From positions 152,891 to 216,890 of the forward strand of contig PKTR01000003.1 of NCBI GenBank assembly GCA_002869065.1: a stretch of 64,000 bases of DNA. Reading direction: 5' to 3'. Origin of the DNA: Hyphomicrobiales bacterium. Its GTDB lineage: Bacteria > Pseudomonadota > Alphaproteobacteria > Rhizobiales > Rhodobiaceae. Of the stretch, positions 24,782 through 33,343 are shown piece after piece. The position numbers and the translations under genes are program-made. The notes beneath the pieces are model-generated. The model worked only from the letters and a program-made list of their open reading frames with translations, was not told the origin of the DNA and did no database searches. How positions within the stretch are numbered: position 1 is the stretch's first letter; the number at the start of each line of letters is the position of its first letter.

Positions 24782-25267
24782 TCAGGCGAAGGTGTCCAGC
24801 TCTTCGAAAAACGACTTGTGATCGATGTACTGCGTTCCGTCGCAGGAAAACGACATGTTGATCATGCCATTGATCAGATTGATCGCGGCATTGCGCAGAT
24901 AGAGCGTTTCGTCGCTCAACCGCAGGCGCCGGAATTCCGCGAGCAATCGGACAAGCTGCTCCTCATCGATGACCGGCACCTCACCGGCGTGATCGGTATC
25001 CGGGAAGCGGTCGAGGAACCCGTCGGCGAGAACCTCTTCGCGCACGTATTTTTCGTAGCCAAACGGATCATGCGCAAACCAGCATGTGAGCTGGCACGAC
25101 GAATAGTGGATCTTGGTGTGGAAGACGCCCTTGCGCGTCAGCATGATCCGCACGACGTCGTGGACCTGATCGATGGCCTTGTCGAAAAGGCTTTCGACCC
25201 GGCTCTGGTCGAACAACTGCGACCGAATCGACGGATCCCCCTTGATCTGCAGCCACCTGCTTGGCAT
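24782..25267 (-). CDS. hypothetical protein, family not recognised
   Basis: The product is 161 residues starting MPSRWLQIKGDPSIRSQ, supported by a GGGGAG ribosome binding site just upstream. It is mostly helical and soluble, with a central aromatic/Cys-containing stretch (KIHYSSCQLTCWFAHDPFGYEKY) and LNNGMI-like hydrophobic segments later (AINLINGMINMSF). No signal peptide or membrane segment is visible. It is divergent from phoX with a 343-bp shared regulatory region, so it could be regulated together with phosphate genes. Confidence 0.55.
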   Translation of the reverse strand: MPSRWLQIKGDPSIRSQLFDQSRVESLFDKAIDQVHDVVRIMLTRKGVFHTKIHYSSCQLTCWFAHDPFGYEKYVREEVLADGFLDRFPDTDHAGEVPVIDEEQLVRLLAEFRRLRLSDETLYLRNAAINLINGMINMSFSCDGTQYIDHKSFFEELDTFA

Positions 25268-25610
25268 CGGCTCCCCCCACCGGATTGACGTATCGTTCTG
25301 ACAGGCATGATACCTGCCCTTTTTGCTTGGCAATACAATGGCATCGCCCCGATGGGATGCCAAATCCCTTGGAGGATAACCGGCCCCGCGCACGAGAAAA
25401 GCTGCAACCCGCTGCTTCTGTCACAAAACCTCAGCAGTCCGAACATAGAACTCTCACTCTCGGACAGATCGCGGCCTGCTCCGGTCAATTTGTCGTTATT
25501 CCGGTCGCCTTCCACCTGAGAGTGGGTCAGGAAACCGATACACTTGGCTGCGGATCTGACGAGCGCAAACACATTCGAGCACTGACCTTGGGCTACAGAG
25601 GGTTCCCCCC
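25268..25610. promoter_or_regulatory. divergent regulatory region of the phoX gene and the hypothetical gene
   Basis: No gene lies in this 343-bp gap. TGGCATC (25339-25345) and GATGCCA (25356-25362) form a perfect 7-bp inverted repeat, nested inside a second pair TTGGCA (25327) / TGCCAA (25358), a plausible operator. A single Pho-box-like half-site CTGTCAC is at 25418, but a properly spaced second half is missing. Confidence 0.45.
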
Positions 25611-27500
25611 ATGTCTTCATCGCACAAGACCGACCTGACCTTTGACGAATTCGACGAGATCGTCTCTCCGCGTCCGCAAGAAACCGACTTCGACCGGATC
25701 GTGGAAGCCGCCATCAGCCGCCGCAGCCTGCTGGGCGGCGCGCTCGCCTTCGGCAGCTTCGCAATGCTGAGCAGCACCGCGCTGTCGACCGCCAAGGCCG
25801 CGAGCGACCGCTTCGCCTTTGCCGCTATCGCGACCAACTCCGAAGACCTCGTGACGGTTCCCGAAGGCTACTCCGCCGACGTGCTGGTGCGCTGGGGCGA
25901 TCCGCTGTGGTCCGACGTCGCCGACTTCGACCATGCGACCCGCGGCACCGCTGAGACCCAGGCGCGCGCCTTCGGCGACAACACCGACGGCATGCAGGTC
26001 TACTCGATCGGTGACAAGACCGTGCTCGTCGTCAACAACGAGTACACCAACCGCGAAATCATCTGGGGCAATCGCGCCGAAGGCAAGTCGGAGAACGCCG
26101 ACGACATCGCCAAGGGCATGATGGCGCACGGCATCACGATCGTCGAAATCGCCAAGCAGAACGGCAAGTGGGGCATCGTCAAGGACAGCCCGCTGAACCG
26201 CCGCATCACCCCCAAGAGCGAGATGGAGCTGACCGGTCCGGCTGCCGGCCATGACCTCCTGAAGACCGCTGCGGACGCGACCGGCACGAAGTCGCTCGGC
26301 ACCTGGAACAACTGCGGTTCGGGCCCGACCCCGTGGGGCACCTACCTGACCTGTGAAGAGAACTTCAACGGTTACTTCTCGGCTTCTGAGGAAGGCTGGG
26401 AACAGTCGCCGGAACTGAAGCGCTACGGCATCTCGGCCAAGGACTGGGGCTACGGCTGGGCCGACATCGACGAGCGTTTCGACGTCTCCAAGCATCCGAC
26501 CGAACCGAACCGCGCCGGCTACGTCGTCGAAATCGATCCGCGCGACCCGACCTCGACGCCGAAGAAGCGCACCGCGCTTGGCCGCTTCAAGCACGAGAAC
26601 GCCGAATGCGTCGTCAACAATGACGGCCGCGTCGTCGTCTATCTCGGCGACGACGAGCGCGGTGAGTTCGTCTACCGCTACGTCTCGAACGGCGTCTACG
26701 CGCCGGGCGGCGACACCGACGACCTGCTGAACGACGGCACGCTCTACGTCGCCAGGTTCAACGAGGACGGCAGTGGCGAGTGGCTCGCCCTGACCCCGGA
26801 AACCACCGGTTTCGCCAGTCAGGCCGAGATCTGCGTCTACACTCGCCAGGCCGGCTCGAAGGTCGGCGCCACCACCATGGACCGCCCGGAATGGATCTCG
26901 GCCAATCCGAACGCGGCCGAAGTCTACTGCGCGCTGACCAACAACAAGAACCGCGGCATCAAGACCAATGCCGGCGGCGACGAGACCCCGGTCGGCGGCC
27001 CGAACCCGCGCGAGGCCAACAAGTTCGGCCAGATCGTGCGCTGGCGTCCGCAAGGCGGCGACCACACCGCGGACACGTTCGCCTGGGACCTGTTCGTTCT
27101 TGCCGGCAACCCGACGGTCCATTCCGATGCCCGCAAGGGTTCGGAAAACGTCAACAAGGACAATATGTTCAACTCGCCGGACGGTCTCCAGTTCGATTCC
27201 AACGGGCTGTTGTGGATCCAGACCGACGGCAACTACTCGAACGAGAAGGACTTCGCCGGTCAGGGCAACAACCAGATGCTCGCGGGCGACCCGGCAACCG
27301 GCGAAATCCGCCGCTTCCTGGTCGGCCCGAAGGAATGCGAGGTCACCGGCCTCACCTGGACGCCGGACCGTCGCGCCATGCTCGTCGGCATCCAGCATCC
27401 GGGTGAACGCGGTGACAGCCACTGGCCGGAAGGCGGCAACGCCGTGCCGCGCTCGGCGATCGTCATCGTCACCCGCAATGACGGCGGCCTGGTCGGCTAA
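25611..27500 (+). CDS. phoX: PhoX-family phosphatase (DUF839), Tat-exported
   Basis: The product is 629 residues. A twin-arginine signal (ISRRSLLGGALAFGS, Arg37-Arg38) comes after a 35-residue leader, typical of PhoX. The catalytic domain includes WNNCGSGPTPWGTYLTCEEN (about residues 233-252), a hallmark of the family that houses the Fe/Ca active site, and later NMFNSPDGLQFDSNGLLWIQTDG. PhoX hydrolyses phosphomonoesters in the periplasm. The enzyme binds metals before Tat export, consistent with the leader. A rubredoxin-like gene follows after a terminator. Confidence 0.92.
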   Translation: MSSSHKTDLTFDEFDEIVSPRPQETDFDRIVEAAISRRSLLGGALAFGSFAMLSSTALSTAKAASDRFAFAAIATNSEDLVTVPEGYSADVLVRWGDPLWSDVADFDHATRGTAETQARAFGDNTDGMQVYSIGDKTVLVVNNEYTNREIIWGNRAEGKSENADDIAKGMMAHGITIVEIAKQNGKWGIVKDSPLNRRITPKSEMELTGPAAGHDLLKTAADATGTKSLGTWNNCGSGPTPWGTYLTCEENFNGYFSASEEGWEQSPELKRYGISAKDWGYGWADIDERFDVSKHPTEPNRAGYVVEIDPRDPTSTPKKRTALGRFKHENAECVVNNDGRVVVYLGDDERGEFVYRYVSNGVYAPGGDTDDLLNDGTLYVARFNEDGSGEWLALTPETTGFASQAEICVYTRQAGSKVGATTMDRPEWISANPNAAEVYCALTNNKNRGIKTNAGGDETPVGGPNPREANKFGQIVRWRPQGGDHTADTFAWDLFVLAGNPTVHSDARKGSENVNKDNMFNSPDGLQFDSNGLLWIQTDGNYSNEKDFAGQGNNQMLAGDPATGEIRRFLVGPKECEVTGLTWTPDRRAMLVGIQHPGERGDSHWPEGGNAVPRSAIVIVTRNDGGLVG

Positions 27501-27561
27501 CCGACACCTTGCACTGGTGCGGCACGCCAATCGGCGGCGGACCAGCAAGTGAGACACGAAG

Positions 27562-27597
27562 CGGCCGGGAACATAGCCTGTTTCCCGGCCGTTCCTT
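27562..27597 (+). terminator. terminator after phoX
   Basis: CGGCCGGGAACA (27562) pairs with TGTTTCCCGGCCG (27579) with a single bulged base. It is followed by TTCCTTT. Confidence 0.8.
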
Positions 27598-27612
27598 TGC
27601 GACGATCAACCG

Positions 27613-27954
27613 ATGCGGATGAGAAAGCCCATGCGAAAGCCGGCAAACCGGCGGCAATTCCTAGCCGCCCTTCTCTCCGGTCTAGCAACGCTGGTCGGCC
27701 TCAAGCGCGGACACGCAGCCCCGGCGACGAAAATCGTGCGGCTGGAGAAGTGGCAGTGCACCAATCAGGACTGCGATCCCTACATCTACGATCCGTCACT
27801 CGGCGACATCAACACCATCGATGAGGACAATCCGATCCCGCCGGGTGTCGCCTTCCAGAACCTGCCCGACGACTGGATCTGCCATGTCTGCGGCGATCCC
27901 AAGAGCCACTTCATTCCACTGGGCGAATGGGTCAAGGTCGAAGTGCCGGCCTGA
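27613..27954 (+). CDS. Tat-exported rubredoxin-like protein
   Basis: The product is 113 residues. A twin-arginine signal, ANRRQFLAALLSGLATLVGL (Arg13-Arg14), is followed by a rubredoxin fold. The second half GVAFQNLPDDWICHVCGDPKS has the typical CxxC, with Cys90 and Cys93. The first iron-binding pair is unusual, WQCTNQDCDPYIYD, with Cys49 and Cys54 separated by four residues instead of two. The protein would carry one Fe in the periplasm. Such periplasmic rubredoxins are rare; its donor or acceptor is unknown. The gene starts just after the phoX terminator. Confidence 0.85.
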   Translation: MRMRKPMRKPANRRQFLAALLSGLATLVGLKRGHAAPATKIVRLEKWQCTNQDCDPYIYDPSLGDINTIDEDNPIPPGVAFQNLPDDWICHVCGDPKSHFIPLGEWVKVEVPA

Positions 27955-27973
27955 CACGTCGACCAGCGCCGGC

Positions 27974-30127
27974 TCACAGCAACGTGTCGATGTCGAATGC
28001 CGGGCCGACGTCGAACTTGATCTTCTCGACACTGGTCAGGATATCGGTTCCGAGATTGCCGAGCGTATCGACGACCTTGTACTTGTTGGCGCCGATCTTG
28101 GTAACGTCGTAGCGGTTCTTGCCGCCGTCGAAATGGGCGACATCGATACCGCTACCACCGATCAGGGTGTCGTTGCCGGCATTGCCAAATAGATGGTCGT
28201 TGCCGGCTTCTCCCTTCAGCTTGTCGCGACCGCTCCCACCCTTGAGGATGTCGTTCGCGCCGCCGCCAATTATCAGGTCGTTGCCGCCAAGGCCGAGCAG
28301 CGTGTCCTTGCCGTTGTTACCATCGAGCGTATTCGCCCCGGCCTTGCCGGTCAGCTTGTCGTCACCGTTCGCGGACACGACATTCTCGATACTCTGCAGC
28401 TTGTCCCGCCCCTGGCCTGTTGCCTGCGCCCCGGTCTTCCGCAGATCGACGGTCGCATCGGCCTTGCCGGTATAGACGGCCGTATCCCGCCCGCTGCCGC
28501 CGTTCACGACATCGTTGCCCGCCGCGCCAATGAGCCGGTCATTGCCCGCTTCGCCCCTGAGGACGTCATTGTTGCCGCCGCCATTGAGCGTGTCGTTATT
28601 GCCGCCACCGCTGAGCGTGTCGTTGCCGTTTCGCCCTTCCAGACTGTTCTTCGCGCCATTGCCGGTGACCTTGTCGGCTTTCTTTCCGGCGATGTAATTC
28701 TCGATCACCGTGTCGGGCCCGATCACCATCGATCCTTTGGTGCCGTAGACGGTCGACAGCTTCGTCGGGCGCAGATCGACCACCTGACGCGCCGTATCGG
28801 TGCGGAAATCAATCGTATCCCGGCCACCCGTATCCCAAAGCGTGAACGAAAGCGGCTGACCACCGCCGATCAGGTTCGACGACGTGTCGCCCTTGCACAA
28901 GACATCGAAGATGTCGTCCATATAGTCGCCGGTATTGGAATTCACGCCGTAACGGGTGTTGCCGTGATAGGCCTTCTTCGGCGCCCCGTAGAGATCATGG
29001 ACCGCAACCAGGTCAGCGATCATCGGCGTGACGACAAGCGCATAGTCGGCATTGTCGTTCGTGTTCATCGACTGGTTGATGTACGACATAATCGTCTTGT
29101 TCCAACTGTCGTTCTTGAACAGGACGCTGTCGGGATAGGAGACCGGACTGCCCTGCCCGGCATTGTAGTCGCCAGCATGCGCCAGTCCGATCGCATGGCC
29201 GATTTCGTGAATGAAGGTCTGGAACAGGTAACTGTCGAAGGTCACGTTGTAGACAGAATCCAGATCCTTGCCGATGTTGATATTGACGCTGGTGATGTTC
29301 GCGCCGCTGGTCTTCGAGTTCGCCCAGGCCGCGCCGAGCTGCTCATCGTCGAAAGTGATATCGGCGGTCGCGAGGCCGTTGATGATGTTGTTCTGATTGG
29401 AGACGTTGACGAAGGTTAGCCCGGTCACCTTCTCCCAGGCATCGAACGCATGACTCACCAACGGGCGCAGCGCCGGGTCCATATCCGACAGATCATAGGT
29501 GATCGTCTCCTTGTTCCAGCTTCTGCGGACGCCGCCGAAGAAGTCCCAGCCGGAATCGGTGAGCCGTTCGGATATCTCGTCGAGGCTCCAGTTCCGCAGC
29601 GGACCGGTATTCGTCGAGCTCGTCTCCTCGACGCCAACGGTATAGGCGCCGGTTCCGTTGTGCCCCTGTTCCTCGGCGATGATGTAGTAGGTGCCGGTGC
29701 GCGACGCCGTCACCTCCAGCGTTGAAACCGCGTAGGTAATGCCGTTGACGACGGTGGTCTCGAATTCGTCGAAGGTCAGCACGTTGCCGTTGTTGTCGGC
29801 GAGCGCCAGAAACGTCTCCATCGAGAAGGAGTACATCTGGATCTTGTAGCTCTTGCCCTGCTGCAGATCGATGCGGATCCAGTCGCTGTCGCCCAGTGTC
29901 CCGATCGCACCATCGAAGGTCGAGTTGACCGTCATGACGCCACGATCGGTGAAATTGTGGGCGTAGTTCGGCGCTTCGATCCACTCGGCCCAGGTTTCCC
30001 CGGCATGCGGGATATTGTTTGCCGCAATCGTCTGCCCTGGAACGTCGCTTCCGGTGCTCGTCGCACTGAATTCGGCATAGACGCAGTCTTTGTCGAACCG
30101 TGTCATTGCACTGCAGATGTCACACAT
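27974..30127 (-). CDS. serralysin-type (M10) metalloprotease with RTX repeats
   Basis: The product is 717 residues with no signal peptide. After an N-terminal beta-rich region (about 60-165, resembling a pre-peptidase C-terminal domain), the catalytic domain has the zinc motif HEIGHAIGLAH (His307, His311, His317), the Met-turn TIMSYINQ (Met347), and the M10 hallmark PMIADLVAVHDLYGAP. RTX repeats fill about residues 480-680 (for example GGGNNDTLNGGGNND). The product ends FDIDTLL. It is a secreted, calcium-stabilised protease in the serralysin family, presumably exported by a type I system. The gene is divergent from the HTH-hydrolase gene. Confidence 0.93.
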   Translation of the reverse strand: MCDICSAMTRFDKDCVYAEFSATSTGSDVPGQTIAANNIPHAGETWAEWIEAPNYAHNFTDRGVMTVNSTFDGAIGTLGDSDWIRIDLQQGKSYKIQMYSFSMETFLALADNNGNVLTFDEFETTVVNGITYAVSTLEVTASRTGTYYIIAEEQGHNGTGAYTVGVEETSSTNTGPLRNWSLDEISERLTDSGWDFFGGVRRSWNKETITYDLSDMDPALRPLVSHAFDAWEKVTGLTFVNVSNQNNIINGLATADITFDDEQLGAAWANSKTSGANITSVNINIGKDLDSVYNVTFDSYLFQTFIHEIGHAIGLAHAGDYNAGQGSPVSYPDSVLFKNDSWNKTIMSYINQSMNTNDNADYALVVTPMIADLVAVHDLYGAPKKAYHGNTRYGVNSNTGDYMDDIFDVLCKGDTSSNLIGGGQPLSFTLWDTGGRDTIDFRTDTARQVVDLRPTKLSTVYGTKGSMVIGPDTVIENYIAGKKADKVTGNGAKNSLEGRNGNDTLSGGGNNDTLNGGGNNDVLRGEAGNDRLIGAAGNDVVNGGSGRDTAVYTGKADATVDLRKTGAQATGQGRDKLQSIENVVSANGDDKLTGKAGANTLDGNNGKDTLLGLGGNDLIIGGGANDILKGGSGRDKLKGEAGNDHLFGNAGNDTLIGGSGIDVAHFDGGKNRYDVTKIGANKYKVVDTLGNLGTDILTSVEKIKFDVGPAFDIDTLL

Positions 30128-30224
30128 GACCGCAGATCTCCCCTGTCCTTCCGCGCGATCGCATCCGCCGCGCGCACCGCACGGCCGGTTAAGGAAAGAT
30201 TAATGCCGCAGCGGTCGCACACAT

Positions 30225-30238
30225 CACCCAATTGGGTG
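30225..30238. promoter_or_regulatory. perfect 14-bp palindrome between the protease and HTH-hydrolase genes
   Basis: CACCCAATTGGGTG is fully self-complementary. It lies 98 bp from the protease start and 142 bp from the HTH-hydrolase start, in the divergent gap, so it is a candidate operator for the adjacent LuxR-like regulator. Confidence 0.45.
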
Positions 30239-30379
30239 GGTTCGGCGGCCACAGACGCAGAAACGGGCAGAAACGTAATGACAGTTTCGTGAGGACACCG
30301 CCCGGCCACCTGACGGGCAACCTCGTTTTCCTTAAGTTCGGATACGGGGCAGTCACCAAAGGGGAGTTCGGGACCGACA

Positions 30380-31954
30380 ATGAAGGCGCCGCTTGAGAGC
30401 ACGCTCCGCTCGGCCCTGTCCTTGCTGCCCGACGACGCAGCGCAGGAAGCGTTGTCCCGCATGCTGCGAACCATGCGCGGCGCCTCCGGCGATGACGGCT
30501 ACGTTGTCCCATGGGCTGACTTCACACTCGACGGCCGGTTCCGGCGCGGTGGCGCCTCCGACCTGGTTCACCGGCACACCAAGCTCGCGGCAAACAGCCG
30601 GGAGCATCCCGATATCGCGGCTCTGGCGGATTTCGTTCAGCGCGAAACGCCGACCGCGGGCGCCCTGCATCTGGATACAAGCCGTGGCGCCCTGACCTGG
30701 CTCCTGCCCGTCACCACGTCGCGAACGCCGACAAAACCCGAAACCAGCCTGCGGGCACTCTCCATCACCTTGCCGGTGTTTCGCTTCATTCTTGCCTATT
30801 TCAACGAAGCCGCGCGGCTCAGCCGCAGCGAGGAAAAGGTGATCTTCCAGCTGATTGCCGGCATCGACCTGCGCCAGGCCGCCGAACTCGACCGCGTTTC
30901 CTACGAAACCAAGCGCATGCACGTGAAGAACGCGGCCCACAAGCTTGGCTGTCACGGTCAGCGAGAAACGGTGCAGAAAGTACTGGGGCAACTCGTCCAC
31001 CTTTTGACCCTGATCGATGCGGATACGGGAACCACCGACATCGCCGAAGACTTTGTCTCCCGCTATCTCGCCAATGACTGCCGGCTCACGGTGCGGCGGC
31101 TTGGCAACGGCAACCTGCTCCGCGTGCTCGAAAGCGGCCCGTCCAGCGGCCGCCGAATGCTGATGATCCACGGCATGATGTTCCCGATTTCCCTGTGCGA
31201 CCTCTCGCGGCATCTCGAGGACGCCGGCATCCGCCTCCTGATGCCGATCCGCACCGGATTTCTAGACGGCACGCCGGCAACACCGACGCAGGCGAGTGGC
31301 AATCCCATCGAACGCGCCATCGCAGACATCGCGCTGTTTGTGGAAGAAGCCGGGATCGGCCCCATCCCCGTGATCGGCATTTCCCTCGGCGCCGTCATCG
31401 CAACTCGCTTTGCGACGCGGTATCCGGCGCTCATCGAACACCTTGTGCTGTTGTCGACCAACCTCGCCCGCACGGCACGCTCCAGCGAGAGCCGGGCCGG
31501 CGAGTTCTACGGCGCCATGCGCGAACTCACCAATGACTCGCGCCTGTTCGACGCCATCAACAACCAGTTCGCCGAGTATTATTCCGACCGCGCGACCTGC
31601 AAGACCATGCTGCTCAGCCTGTTCGGCACAGCCGGCAAGGACCGCGATGTCCTCGACGGCACCTATACCGGCACGCCCGCCTACGCCATGTTCGCCGACC
31701 TCTATCAGTATTCGACCTGGGGCATGACGGCGGATTTCGTCTTTACGATGCGCGACTGGTCGGCCGAGAAGACCGAACTTCCAGTCCCCGTCACCGTCAT
31801 TCACGGCGCCGACGACCCGCTCACGCCGCTGAGCGATCTGGTGCCGATCGGGGAACGCGCGAAGTCGTTTTCGATCACCGAGATTGCCGGCGGAGGCCAC
31901 TTCACCTCTGTCTCCGACGCTCGCGACGTCTGGCACAGAATCTCCAGGCTCTGA
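30380..31954 (+). CDS. LuxR-type HTH fused to an alpha/beta hydrolase
   Basis: The product is 524 residues with three parts. Residues 1-140 have no recognisable domain and may be a sensor. Residues about 147-205 form a LuxR-type helix-turn-helix (LSRSEEKVIFQLIAGIDLRQ then TKRMHVKNAAHKLG). Residues 255-524 are an alpha/beta hydrolase with the oxyanion strand MLMIHGMMF, nucleophile elbow GISLGA (Ser335), acid in HGADDP (Asp478 or 479) and His507 in GGGHF. Order and spacing suggest a ligand-sensing or ligand-hydrolysing transcription regulator. The ATG at 30380 follows GGGGAG. It is divergent from the RTX protease gene, which is its most likely target. Confidence 0.85.
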   Translation: MKAPLESTLRSALSLLPDDAAQEALSRMLRTMRGASGDDGYVVPWADFTLDGRFRRGGASDLVHRHTKLAANSREHPDIAALADFVQRETPTAGALHLDTSRGALTWLLPVTTSRTPTKPETSLRALSITLPVFRFILAYFNEAARLSRSEEKVIFQLIAGIDLRQAAELDRVSYETKRMHVKNAAHKLGCHGQRETVQKVLGQLVHLLTLIDADTGTTDIAEDFVSRYLANDCRLTVRRLGNGNLLRVLESGPSSGRRMLMIHGMMFPISLCDLSRHLEDAGIRLLMPIRTGFLDGTPATPTQASGNPIERAIADIALFVEEAGIGPIPVIGISLGAVIATRFATRYPALIEHLVLLSTNLARTARSSESRAGEFYGAMRELTNDSRLFDAINNQFAEYYSDRATCKTMLLSLFGTAGKDRDVLDGTYTGTPAYAMFADLYQYSTWGMTADFVFTMRDWSAEKTELPVPVTVIHGADDPLTPLSDLVPIGERAKSFSITEIAGGGHFTSVSDARDVWHRISRL

Positions 31955-32193
31955 ATCCGGATAGGCTTTTAGAAGTGCACGTATTTTTACCACATACGAG
32001 CTATGTCGACCTGCCCCGACCGAGCCGTGCAATGTGAACGGCAGCCCTGCAAATGGCGCAAATTGATCACTCACAGCGTGATACTTTCGTAGCGGAAATT
32101 CCGCACGGAACCGAAGCAACGTGCCCGACCAAAAAAACTCGGAAAGAGGGTGTGCGCCTGCATGGTTCCGTCGCGCTCAAAGGAGGGACACCA

Positions 32194-33315
32194 ATGCTCC
32201 GTAACAGCTTTCTCAAAGCGACCAGAGTGAGAACAACCACAGCCAGCGCGCTCGCAGTTTTCGCTATTCTCTTCGCGTCAACGGGTGCGGCTTTTTCACA
32301 AGGCGCATCAAATGACGTCCAGGCGGCTCTGGATCCGTCCGAATTCTCCGCGAAGGTGAATACCGTTCCCCTCACCCTGAAGGATTTTCCGAGGGCCGAA
32401 ACCCATCACATGATGGCGGTTTCGATCAAGGTGTTCGATCTTCTGGGCCAATGGCACCACATTCGCGAACTGACGCCGATCGACAATCAAACAGTCGTGC
32501 GCTCGAACCGGGACACTCTCTATTCCGGCATCGTACTCGATCTGACGACTCCGGCGGTCATCACCAGACCCGATACCGGTGAACGCTACCAGTCGCTGCT
32601 CATACTGAACGAAGACCATTTTGCGAAACAGGTGATCTACGAGCCGGGCGACTACGAACTGACTCAGGACGCGATGGGCAGCCGCTATGTCTACATCATC
32701 GTCCGCACGCTCGTAGACGCGGAAGACCCGGATGATCTTGCGCTCGCTCACGCCGCCCAGGACGGCCTGAAGGTTTCTCAGGCGGACAAGGGCAAGTTCG
32801 AAGTCCCGAATTGGGATATGGATGCCCTCGACGAGATGCGCGACGCCCTCAAGGTGCTCGGGAAATACCTCAAGAAACGCGATACCGCATTCGGCGCCTC
32901 CATCGAGGACGTGGACCCGATCTCCTACGTCGTCGCCACCGCCGACACCTGGGGCGGCTGGAAGCCCGAAAACGCCGTCTATCAGAACTTCATCCCGGTG
33001 AAGAACGACGGCGAAACGCCTTACGTCCTGACATTGAAGGATGTTCCGAACGCGCCGAACGCCTTCTGGTCGATCAGCGTCTACAACGATGCTGGCTTCT
33101 TCGAGAAAAACGACTTCGACAAATACGTCATCAATAGTGCGAAGGCCGAATACAACGAGGACGGCAGCGCGACCATCCATTTCGGTGGCGATCCGTCCCA
33201 GCCGAATTTCCTGCCGATCATGAGGGAATGGAACTACATGCTGCGAATCTACCTGCCACAGGAAGCCTATTTTGACGGGTCCTGGACCTCTCCCGAAGCG
33301 ACTCCGGCTGAATGA
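32194..33315 (+). CDS. exported DUF1254/DUF1214 protein
   Basis: The product is 373 residues. A signal peptide (ALAVFAILFASTGAAFSQ) lies in the first 38 residues. The DUF1254 region contains VRSNRDTLYSGIVLDLTTP, and the C-terminal DUF1214 region contains NAFWSISVYNDAGFFEKND and LRIYLPQEAYFDGSW. The family is widespread in proteobacteria and has no established biochemical function. The AGGAGGG ribosome binding site just upstream fixes the start at 32194, although the frame is open further. The next gene encodes a related protein after 28 nt, so they form an operon. Confidence 0.88.
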   Translation: MLRNSFLKATRVRTTTASALAVFAILFASTGAAFSQGASNDVQAALDPSEFSAKVNTVPLTLKDFPRAETHHMMAVSIKVFDLLGQWHHIRELTPIDNQTVVRSNRDTLYSGIVLDLTTPAVITRPDTGERYQSLLILNEDHFAKQVIYEPGDYELTQDAMGSRYVYIIVRTLVDAEDPDDLALAHAAQDGLKVSQADKGKFEVPNWDMDALDEMRDALKVLGKYLKKRDTAFGASIEDVDPISYVVATADTWGGWKPENAVYQNFIPVKNDGETPYVLTLKDVPNAPNAFWSISVYNDAGFFEKNDFDKYVINSAKAEYNEDGSATIHFGGDPSQPNFLPIMREWNYMLRIYLPQEAYFDGSWTSPEATPAE

Positions 33316-33343
33316 CAACCCGCAAATTTTGGAGGAACCGACA

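Noticed and set aside
25418-25424. Pho box before phoX
   Set aside because: Only one half-site (CTGTCAC) is present and no second half at the right spacing.
25617-27557. 646-codon open frame antisense to phoX
   Set aside because: It is a mirror of phoX produced by high G+C and codon bias; it has no ribosome binding site or family similarity. The same applies to the 887-codon minus frame at 48559-51222 and the 741-codon minus frame at 51745-53970.
28200-28640. CRISPR-like short repeats in the RTX genes
   Set aside because: They are imperfect, in-frame repeats coding for GGxGxDxLx peptides, without unique spacers.
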